A stretch of 64,000 nt of DNA from an uncultured Tenacibaculum sp. GTDB taxonomy: Bacteria; Bacteroidota; Bacteroidia; Flavobacteriales; Flavobacteriaceae. Below are positions 42,012 to 49,770 of the stretch, piece after piece; within the stretch, counting starts at the first letter, position 1; every line of letters begins with the position of its first letter. The stretch covers positions 1-64,000 of the forward strand of contig CANMCD010000007.1 of the NCBI GenBank assembly GCA_947496185.1, read 5' to 3'. The position numbers and the translations under genes were made by a program. Under the pieces are notes generated by a model that had not been told where the DNA came from, did no database searches, and saw only the letters and a program-made list of their open reading frames with translations.

Positions 42012-42978
42012 GGTCAATAGTTAAAGGGTTGTAGTTAATTTTTAAGACATTACTTTCTGCAAAGTTTTCGACATATGCCTTGACAGAAAATTCTATTTTT
42101 TCTTTCGGATGAATAAAAAGGCCGTGAGCAATACCGTTATTCGTTTTACCAAAGGCTTTTCTATGGATATTATTATGAGTGAGGTAAAAACTGACGATGG
42201 TTCCATTTTCAATGACATTGTCATATTGATCTCTGATAATGGAGGTATAGAGTGTGGTAATTTCATTATAATCAGCCAAGTTGTTGTGGCGATCATAGAA
42301 AATTTCGAAATCAACAGCATTGTTAGCTAAAATAGCAGCCTCACGTAGTTTCGATTTAATTCCATCATCTGTAAAGCATTGAATGAACTTTTTTCCAGAT
42401 TTAATTTCACTGTATACTTTTTTATGCGCTAATAGTTCTCGAGTATTTGACCTAGTATATGATTTTTCATTTAAATAGGTTTCGACGATTGTCATACCAA
42501 TCATATTTGGATTGTCATAATGATCCATTGGAATATTAACCATCATAGCGTAATCACTTTTTGAGGCAACGATAAAGGCTGGTCCGCAATACGTTTCGAC
42601 CAAGTTAGTAGTAGGGTTACTATTGATGTATATTTTATTGTTTTCGATTAAATCATTGTTGTAAAGTAGCGTATAGTTTAAATACCCCGCAATTTTTGTA
42701 AATGTTTTTGGGATGGAGAATGTTACGTTATTACTATTTTTACGTCCCTCAATGATAGTGTGGTTGTAATCGTTACTTAATAAAAGAGAAAAATTTTTAT
42801 AAGGAAGTTCGGTTTTTATACCAAAACGTATTGTATCACCTGCAGTGGTTTCCTTATTAGGTTTGGTTGTCCATTTGTATTCATTGGGTTGAATACCTCT
42901 TTTTTTAGGAAGTTTTTCTTCCTTACATGACAATAAGATTAATAAGGTTATTAGATATGTAGTTTTTTTTAGATACAT
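41986..42978 (-). CDS. Lipoprotein of envelope cluster
   Basis: 330 residues with a lipobox LILLSCKEE (Cys 18). Two beta-sandwich-like regions; the C-terminal one has the look of a big-Ig/filamin-type module (TSIIRDQYDNVIENGTIVSF). No family recognised. Its start overlaps the stop of the large membrane protein by one base and its end overlaps the glycosidase-like gene, so the three are one operon. Confidence 0.7.
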   Translation of the reverse strand: MYLKKTTYLITLLILLSCKEEKLPKKRGIQPNEYKWTTKPNKETTAGDTIRFGIKTELPYKNFSLLLSNDYNHTIIEGRKNSNNVTFSIPKTFTKIAGYLNYTLLYNNDLIENNKIYINSNPTTNLVETYCGPAFIVASKSDYAMMVNIPMDHYDNPNMIGMTIVETYLNEKSYTRSNTRELLAHKKVYSEIKSGKKFIQCFTDDGIKSKLREAAILANNAVDFEIFYDRHNNLADYNEITTLYTSIIRDQYDNVIENGTIVSFYLTHNNIHRKAFGKTNNGIAHGLFIHPKEKIEFSVKAYVENFAESNVLKINYNPLTIDHEKIHTDR

Positions 42979-45900
42979 TAATTCCCTATAAAGTTAGCGA
43001 CTTGAATTTTTAATTTATTGTTGTTGTTTTCAATCATTACATGTTGGTTTTTATTTGCATCAAAACCATCAAGTCGGTCTATATTTTTACTGTTTTCAAC
43101 ACCGTTGACATAGCAGTTTTCAGTTGAGCTAACTATAACCTCTACACCATCGGTATTTTTTATAGCATAACGAAAATCACCTCTTCTATGGGGGCGAACA
43201 CTTTCTTTTAAAAATGAGTGATCAACCCAATAAATTTCATTGTTATCATCAAAGTAGCTAACTAATAGTTGTGGAATAGTAACTTCACGGTATCCTGCAT
43301 TGAACAAGTATCCTGACACTTCATTATCTCCATGTTCTAAGTTGTTTATTTGAATGGATTGGTATAGGTTTTTTATCACCACCGTAGAACTAATGTGTAA
43401 AACAAATTTTGAGGGTACTTTTTTAAATACTTTAGGGTGAAATTCATCTGGGTTAAATGTCTGATTCTTTTTATCAGAATTTATCCAAGCCACTTCTTCG
43501 AAGTCAACTTTAAAAGAAGTTTTTTCATAAGGGTTTAAATAATGTTTATTTTGAAATTTTGAGCTATAAGTAGCTAGTTCGACATCATTTTCGTCATAAA
43601 GAATTGCTTTTAAGTTGATGGCTGATGGAAAATAGTCGATGTTTTGTAATTCTCCTACCACATGATACTGGTTTTTACGTTTAATTAGTTTAGCTTGATG
43701 TACAAAGGCCACTGGTTGGGGTAGAATATCTTCATGATGGGTTTGTTGTGTGGTTATTTTACGACGTCCTTGGTTGTAAAATTTCGTCTCTAGTACATCG
43801 ATAAATTGATTGGCTGGAATGTATGGGTTTGGGGGATCAGGAACAATCCACCATTTTCCTTTATGAGGAACTGCTTTTATAATTCGTTCTTTTTTGATAC
43901 TTTCAAGGGGGGTAATCCATTTGGTTTTTGCTTTAATGAATACGGTATCTTGATCTTCTTTGATTACTTCAGTTTTTAATTCTTCTAATTTTGCATAAGA
44001 GCTTAATAGACCGTCAGTTACAGATATTTCTAGCATGAATTGATCTAAGGATTTTTTTCCATTTTTATCCAAATATGAGTGGGCTCTGATAAATTCTTTA
44101 AAGTCTAAAGCATCATAATAGGCCTTTACTACGTTAATAGCCGATATTTGAGTAGAGTTTTTTATATAAAAAAGATAGACACCATACATGGTAAAGAGAA
44201 ATACAAATATATTCCACCCCATGAGTACTTTAGAGAAACTTAAAGAAGTAGGGGTGTAGTTTAACTCTTTTTTGGGTGGTTTTTTGAAAAAGAAAAACAC
44301 CGTGATTGTCCAAAAGATATTCAGGCACATAACCGTTACAGGGACGAAAGACCAAATGATTTTTTGGTATTTAGGAATATCAATTTTTTTAAGTATTTTC
44401 GGTAAGGGAGCTACATTTTTCTTTTCCCATACCATGATTCCATTTTCTAGATAGGATAATTTTTCCCAACCCGTAAAAAACAAAATTGGGTCATAAAATT
44501 TGTCATTAGAAAAGATATATTTCAGGTTGAAGCGCCCTGAATTTGCCAAAAACTGCTGTAAGGAACCAATTCCTTCAAAACCTCTAAATTTACAGTTTTC
44601 TAATCTTTCTACTGCTTTTGTTGTCAGTTCAGGTAAACGCCGTGCTGAATGATAATTTCCGTCTACAGAGAGCGCAATTGTTTGAGAAGATAACCAAGCC
44701 ATTTGATCACCAAACCCTAAGGTTAAGTACCGCCACTTATAATGCATATCTTGACTTAAAAAGTTAATGATAGGGAGCATATTAATTGAAGCTGGCTGGG
44801 AAGGTCTAAATTTTCCTAAATTGGTCGTAAAAATTGTAAAATAGGCAGTAATTGCTCCAATTAGGATGACCATACAGACATAGTATACTTTTCCAAACTT
44901 TCGAATTAAATAATCCCTATAGTCTGATTTTGCAAATCGATAGAAAAACTCTCCTAAAAGTGGATAACTCATTATGGATGCCCAGAAAGTAAATCTATCT
45001 AGAGTTAGTATGTTAAATGCGTTTTCACCAAGTATCAGTAAGGCAAGGGGAGTAGTTCCTCCTGTTCCTAATATAAAAAGCATGGCAAAAGAAAGTCCAA
45101 AAAATATCAAGCGTTTACAGAAAAAACGGTAAAATAAAAACGGAAATAATGTCATTACCACTCCATAAGGAATGACAAAGAATACCAATCCAGAAGATAA
45201 GACTTCAAAGAAATTATCTCTAGATCCATGAGGAATTGGAACTTGAGTGATTGGGTTGTTTTTGGTGTTTATCCAATATGGTAAAATACACCCAATCATT
45301 GTTATTAACGACAAAATACCAAAAGCAGCGATAGGCTTTATTGACTTTATAAGATGTTTTAAAAAAAACACCAGACGAATATCTTTGTAGTTTCCGATAG
45401 CTTCTTTGGCGTTATCCATAACACCCAATCCTATTAGTGGGAAGATAAAAAATACCATTCCAAAAATAGGTGTAACATGATGAGAGCAAATCATCAAACT
45501 CATTAACAAGATAGAGGATACTAAATATCGATACCTGGCTGTTCTGATCCAATTGTAAATTTCAGGAAAGGAATGCATTAATAAGGATATTCCTGTAAGT
45601 GTAGGTAATTGTCCAAATAGATGAAGTGTTTCTACGAAAACGGAAGAGAAAACTGAAAAAATGGCTGCAAACCCAGCGTAATCTTCATTTTCAGTGATTA
45701 AAAGGCTAAAACGATATACACCTGTTACAAATAAGAGAATAATAAAGAAAGGAAATGTAAATAGACCAAATTTAAGATGTCCTCCTACAAAAGATAAAAT
45801 ACCTAAAGTTTGATGTACTAGTGGAGGGTAGCCCATGGTACTAAACCCTGTATACCATTTATAAGACCAAGGTTCTTGCCAATTACTAGCATAATGTTCT

Positions 45901-46022
45901 GCAAAAAACAAATGAATGAGTGCATCATAGGTTTTTTCGATAGTATAAAATACAGCACTTCCATGAAAGAGAAGGGCTAATCCAATTGCTAGTAGTAAAT
46001 ATCTATTAACAGAACTTTTCAT
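42978..46022 (-). CDS. Large polytopic membrane protein, PTPS-related/GT-C-like
   Basis: 1014 residues. The first 550 residues hold about ten membrane helices with a luminal loop after helix 1 (TYDALIHLFFAEHYASNWQE, then WYTGFSTMGYPPLVHQ), the layout of GT-C glycosyltransferases and of the 6-pyruvoyl-tetrahydropterin synthase-related membrane proteins. After a helix near 635 comes an NTF2-like domain (AYYDALDFKEFIRAHSYLDK to KWWIVPD) and two beta domains. First gene of the envelope operon; likely transfers or exports sugar. Substrate unknown. Confidence 0.72.
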   Translation of the reverse strand: MKSSVNRYLLLAIGLALLFHGSAVFYTIEKTYDALIHLFFAEHYASNWQEPWSYKWYTGFSTMGYPPLVHQTLGILSFVGGHLKFGLFTFPFFIILLFVTGVYRFSLLITENEDYAGFAAIFSVFSSVFVETLHLFGQLPTLTGISLLMHSFPEIYNWIRTARYRYLVSSILLMSLMICSHHVTPIFGMVFFIFPLIGLGVMDNAKEAIGNYKDIRLVFFLKHLIKSIKPIAAFGILSLITMIGCILPYWINTKNNPITQVPIPHGSRDNFFEVLSSGLVFFVIPYGVVMTLFPFLFYRFFCKRLIFFGLSFAMLFILGTGGTTPLALLILGENAFNILTLDRFTFWASIMSYPLLGEFFYRFAKSDYRDYLIRKFGKVYYVCMVILIGAITAYFTIFTTNLGKFRPSQPASINMLPIINFLSQDMHYKWRYLTLGFGDQMAWLSSQTIALSVDGNYHSARRLPELTTKAVERLENCKFRGFEGIGSLQQFLANSGRFNLKYIFSNDKFYDPILFFTGWEKLSYLENGIMVWEKKNVAPLPKILKKIDIPKYQKIIWSFVPVTVMCLNIFWTITVFFFFKKPPKKELNYTPTSLSFSKVLMGWNIFVFLFTMYGVYLFYIKNSTQISAINVVKAYYDALDFKEFIRAHSYLDKNGKKSLDQFMLEISVTDGLLSSYAKLEELKTEVIKEDQDTVFIKAKTKWITPLESIKKERIIKAVPHKGKWWIVPDPPNPYIPANQFIDVLETKFYNQGRRKITTQQTHHEDILPQPVAFVHQAKLIKRKNQYHVVGELQNIDYFPSAINLKAILYDENDVELATYSSKFQNKHYLNPYEKTSFKVDFEEVAWINSDKKNQTFNPDEFHPKVFKKVPSKFVLHISSTVVIKNLYQSIQINNLEHGDNEVSGYLFNAGYREVTIPQLLVSYFDDNNEIYWVDHSFLKESVRPHRRGDFRYAIKNTDGVEVIVSSTENCYVNGVENSKNIDRLDGFDANKNQHVMIENNNNKLKIQVANFIGN

Positions 46023-46168
46023 ATGGTTTTATAGCGATAAAAGCCAATAAACTATACATTAATAAATCTATAGAAGTCGACTCTTTATCTATGCTAGAAA
46101 CTTGGTTAAACGAATTTTATCTTCAAATTACCGATAGGTAAACTATTTTAACTGCATAGTTAAAGTAT

Positions 46169-46555
46169 ATGAGTATGAAAGTTGGTATAATTGTTCCTTG
46201 TAATAGTGATGAAAAAGATATAAATATAAATGCATTCAAAAGGTGTTTAAGAGGTTATGATGATTTTCATTTATGTTTTGTCAATAATACTAGTAAAGAT
46301 AAAACTTTAGAACTTTTATACAAGTTTAAAGAGGAATTTAAAACAAGAATTGCTATAATTAATATGAAAAAAAATGTTTCGACATCGATGGCAATACGAG
46401 CGGGAGCCCGATACTACTATAGTATCCCCACAATAACGTATGTCGGCTATTTGGATGTTGATCTGTCTGTTGAATTTGAGGATTTTGAAGAATTAAAAAG
46501 CTATTTAAAGCAAAACAGAAAGTTAAAGCTTATTTTTGGTGAGAAACAAATTTAA
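46169..46555 (+). pseudogene. Truncated family 2 glycosyltransferase
   Basis: 128 residues covering only the GT-A nucleotide-binding half: VGIIVPCNSDEKD, FVNNTSKDKTLELL and the D-x-D region YVGYLDVDLSVEF. It stops at LIFGEKQI where full-length relatives continue for 100 or more residues with the acceptor-binding part. No continuation is visible in the 360 bases after it. It probably lost activity, or it is a short non-catalytic form. Divergent from the envelope operon. Confidence 0.65.
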
Positions 46556-46922
46556 GGTTATTGACGAGAAAGAATAAAGTTAAGTATTAAATTGTTTGCG
46601 GTTGCTATGTATGCGTTCGATAATTGGGTGTTTTTTTACGTTAATCTATGATATTATGCATTTCATCGATAGATTATTGACATACAACGATTGTAAAATG
46701 TTGTGTATTAGTTAAATGATTAAATTTAATATAGTAAGCAGCGACTTACTTTTTCCAATGAAGAAAAAAATATACTCAAGGTTAGTAGTTTGTTTGTATT
46801 CCCCCCAGATTCTTCACAAAAACCCTCATTATTGATTGACTTAAGTAATGAGGTTTTTTCTTTAAATCTAAAGACACCCCAATATACATTAAATTTTTTA
46901 AACGGTATTAGTTTTTAAAAAG
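46556..46922. other. Non-coding stretch after the truncated glycosyltransferase
   Basis: 367 bases with only short open frames (25 codons or fewer that start with ATG). It holds a terminator at 46824-46859. No further glycosyltransferase remnant was recognised in either strand, so the lost 3' part was deleted rather than shifted out of frame. Confidence 0.5.
46824..46859 (+). terminator. Rho-independent terminator
   Basis: CCTCATTA (46824-46831) and TAATGAGG (46846-46853), then six T. Ends the plus-strand transcript just before the convergent histidine kinase gene. Confidence 0.75.
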
Positions 46923-48656
46923 TTATTTTACAGGAAGCGATTTTTTAAGTTCGAAAAAGAAAGTTGTTCCTTTGTGAAGTTCACTTTCCACCCACATTTT
47001 TCCATTATACAGGTCAATAATTTTTTTAACGATCGAAAGACCAACTCCTGTCGAATCTTTGTTTTCATTGTGTTTTCCTAATGTTTCAAAAACTTTAAAT
47101 ATTTTTTTATGGTATTTCTTATCAATGCCGATACCATTGTCTTTTACTGAAAAAATGTATTTTGTTGTATGGTCTTCGACATTTACAATAACTTTACCAT
47201 CTTCTTTATCGTTGTATTTGATAGCGTTACTAATTAGATTTTGAAATAGTTGCTGAAACCTAAATTTATCACCAACAACTACTGGTAATGGTGTCTTTAT
47301 AGTGATAGTTACATTTTCAGGAATATAAACTGTTTCTATAATCTCATTAACAACTTTTTGTAGGTCAACATTTTGGTGTACTTTTTCAATTTTATCGATA
47401 CTTGAATATTTAAGTATTCCATTAATTAGAGAGTCCATTTTACTAATTTTTTTTAAGAGCAAATCAAAATTAGTATGGGTCTCTTCATCAAAACTTTCCT
47501 CATTGTCTTCTTTTATCCAAGAAATTAGGGCAGACATACTTCTCAAAGGAGATTTTAGGTCGTGCGATACTACATGAGCAAAGTTTTTTAACTCTTCATT
47601 ATTTCTTTCAAGTTTTACCAAGAGGTTGTCTTTTTCTTTTTGTGCTTTTTTTTCTTTTGCTAAACTAATTGCACTGTTAAATTGTGCCGAAGCTAGACTG
47701 GCAATATTTTTAAAAACTTCGATATGTTCGTTTTTAAAATAATTCTTTTTACTATGTTCAGAATCTATTATACCAATAACTTTGTTGTTTGCAATAATTG
47801 GTACTGCTAATTCAGACATACGGGGATAATCGTCAACCAAATAATTTTTATCATTAGTGGTGTCATTAATTAGTTGGTATTTTCCAGTTTTGGCAGCAAT
47901 TCCTACAATTCCTGTTCCTAATGCTGTACTATGCGGGCTCGAAATTTTAAAACCATTTAACGTGTTTTCGATATTAGTATACGCCGCTATTTTGGTTAAT
48001 ATGTTTGTTTCATTGTTTAAAGCATATACAACACAATCTTCTAATTTTAAATGATTAGCGGTATTCTTAGCAATTTCCCAAGCGATTTCATGTAAATCTC
48101 TTTTCCCTAGGATAGAAACTGATAAATTGTTTAGCGCATTAAGCATGCTCGTTTTTTTATCGATTTCAGTTACATCTTCTAAGAGTGCAATTTGGTACTT
48201 TACTTCTCCTTTGGTGTTTTTAACGGCACTAACGTTTGTATGACAAGAGATATAAGAACCGTCTTTCTTTTTATATCGTTTTTTAATAGAGAATTTTTCA
48301 ACTTTATTTGATTCTATTAGGTCGTTTTTTTGTTTGGAATTTTCTCTGTCTTCTGGATGTGTTAAGTCGCGATTTACATCAAATTCAAATAGTTCTTCTT
48401 TTGTGTAGCCTAATAGATCAATAACCGCTTTGTTAATTTTTAAAAGTTTGCCATTTTGTGTGAGTAAGATGCCCAAAGAAGAATTATCAACAATTAATTG
48501 AAGCTGGGTGGTTTGATCATCCAATAAATCCTCAATCTTTTTGTTTGTTTCGAATAGTTCTAATGACTTTTTTTCGAGTATTTCTTCGGCTTTTTTTCTT
48601 GCTTTACGCTCACGTTGAAGCGCTCTTTCAAATATTATAGATTTGTCATCAGGCAT
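46923..48656 (-). CDS. Sensor histidine kinase (PAS-GAF), NO/heme signalling
   Basis: 577 residues from ATG 48656, eight bases inside the H-NOX gene; 12 upstream residues are possible but would overlap more. A coiled N-terminus, PAS (about 45-165, DNSSLGILLTQNGKLLKINK), GAF (about 175-330), HisKA with the phospho-histidine in VVSHDLKSPLRSM and HATPase with FQNLISNAIKY, DNGIGI and GVGLSIVKKII. No membrane helix, so it is cytosolic and receives its signal from the H-NOX protein encoded just before it; partner of the response regulator is inferred. Confidence 0.9.
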   Translation of the reverse strand: MPDDKSIIFERALQRERKARKKAEEILEKKSLELFETNKKIEDLLDDQTTQLQLIVDNSSLGILLTQNGKLLKINKAVIDLLGYTKEELFEFDVNRDLTHPEDRENSKQKNDLIESNKVEKFSIKKRYKKKDGSYISCHTNVSAVKNTKGEVKYQIALLEDVTEIDKKTSMLNALNNLSVSILGKRDLHEIAWEIAKNTANHLKLEDCVVYALNNETNILTKIAAYTNIENTLNGFKISSPHSTALGTGIVGIAAKTGKYQLINDTTNDKNYLVDDYPRMSELAVPIIANNKVIGIIDSEHSKKNYFKNEHIEVFKNIASLASAQFNSAISLAKEKKAQKEKDNLLVKLERNNEELKNFAHVVSHDLKSPLRSMSALISWIKEDNEESFDEETHTNFDLLLKKISKMDSLINGILKYSSIDKIEKVHQNVDLQKVVNEIIETVYIPENVTITIKTPLPVVVGDKFRFQQLFQNLISNAIKYNDKEDGKVIVNVEDHTTKYIFSVKDNGIGIDKKYHKKIFKVFETLGKHNENKDSTGVGLSIVKKIIDLYNGKMWVESELHKGTTFFFELKKSLPVK

Positions 48657-49191
48657 TTTTTGACAACGTGAATAAAACTTTTGTTCCATCATCGTTCAAC
48701 ATTTTAATATCTATATGGGCTTCTTCTTGATAGTGTTCTAAAGTTTTTTCCATAAGTCCTAAGGCAAATGGATACATTGCTCTCTCTGATTGATATTCTA
48801 GTACCAATCTATTTTTTGATTCTTCATGTGTGATAAAGTAAGGAAGTTCAGCATCAGGGTAGATTTTTCTTACATGTACATGTATGTGTTTTTCAATACC
48901 TGCAATCATGTCAAATGCTGTTTCATAATGGGTGAAAATACCTCCGTAGCCATTCTTTAAGGTGTCAAAGAAATATAAGGCATACGCATGAACAAGTGTG
49001 GGAATGTCTATGTTAGTTTCTTTACTAAGGTTGGTAAGTAAACTGACCATTTCACCAAAATCATAAGTACCTACTGAGGTGTAAACACCTTCAGACTTTA
49101 AATTTGAATTGATGATGATTGAGTCAGCTATTTCAATTCCGAATTTTTGTTCAACCATTTCTAAAAATCCGGTAAATACAATACCTTTCAT
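48649..49191 (-). CDS. H-NOX heme nitric oxide/oxygen sensor
   Basis: 180 residues, a complete H-NOX domain. The heme-ligand histidine is H104 in KHIHVHVRKIYPDAELPYF; the heme-propionate motif Y-x-S-x-R is Y133, S135, R137 (YQSERAM); P117 kinks the heme. The distal pocket lacks an obvious tyrosine of the O2-binding type as far as I can judge, which would favour NO. It is co-transcribed with a kinase, the classical H-NOX/HnoK layout. Confidence 0.93.
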   Translation of the reverse strand: MKGIVFTGFLEMVEQKFGIEIADSIIINSNLKSEGVYTSVGTYDFGEMVSLLTNLSKETNIDIPTLVHAYALYFFDTLKNGYGGIFTHYETAFDMIAGIEKHIHVHVRKIYPDAELPYFITHEESKNRLVLEYQSERAMYPFALGLMEKTLEHYQEEAHIDIKMLNDDGTKVLFTLSKNA

Positions 49192-49242
49192 CTTTCGTGG
49201 GGGATTATATATTGTTTAACGTAAGATGAAGATAGTGAAAAA

Positions 49243-49644
49243 TTATAATGTTACCAACTCATTTATAGTCCAATAGCTAATTATTTTTTCGATTTGTTGT
49301 ACATAGTCACTATAGTGGAGTGGTTTTACAACGTACCCTGCAATGCCTATCTTATAGGCATTAATCATATCTTGGTGATTATTTGAGGTCGAAAAGACAA
49401 CAGTTGGAACAAACTTTAAGTTGTCATCAGATTTTAGAATACTTAAAAATTCTAGCCCATTCATTTTAGGCATGTTTAAATCAAGTAAAATTAAGTTGGG
49501 TAATTCTTCCTTACATCTAAGTAAAGCTTCCTCCCCGTTTGCTGCTTTTACTACTGTATGATTTGACTCAAGTTTCTTTAAAGCTCTATCGAACTTTAAT
49601 TTTTCTATTTCGTCATCTTCAACTAATAATATCTTAATATTCAT
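49243..49644 (-). CDS. Single-domain response regulator (REC)
   Basis: 133 residues from ATG 49644 (an ATG 12 codons earlier is possible). REC fold with acidic pocket E9-D10-D11, phosphorylated D55 in LILLDLNMPKMNG, T/S in VFSTSN and K in GYVVKPLHY. No output domain, so it signals by protein contact. It is 52 bases upstream of the H-NOX gene and transcribed in the same direction, so regulator, sensor and kinase form one system. Confidence 0.9.
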   Translation of the reverse strand: MNIKILLVEDDEIEKLKFDRALKKLESNHTVVKAANGEEALLRCKEELPNLILLDLNMPKMNGLEFLSILKSDDNLKFVPTVVFSTSNNHQDMINAYKIGIAGYVVKPLHYSDYVQQIEKIISYWTINELVTL

Positions 49645-49770
49645 AACTAAAGAAATGTGTAACCTTTTTGATTTAAACAAATATATCTTTTTTTAACCAC
49701 AAATTAATCACCAAGAGATGGTCGTAAGTCTTTTGTAGACGAACTGTTAAATTTGAACGTTAAACGGTTA

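Noticed and set aside
46745-46835. 25-codon frame MKKKIYSRLV... before the terminator
   Set aside because: It runs into the terminator stem, has no protein-like pattern and no support from spacing.
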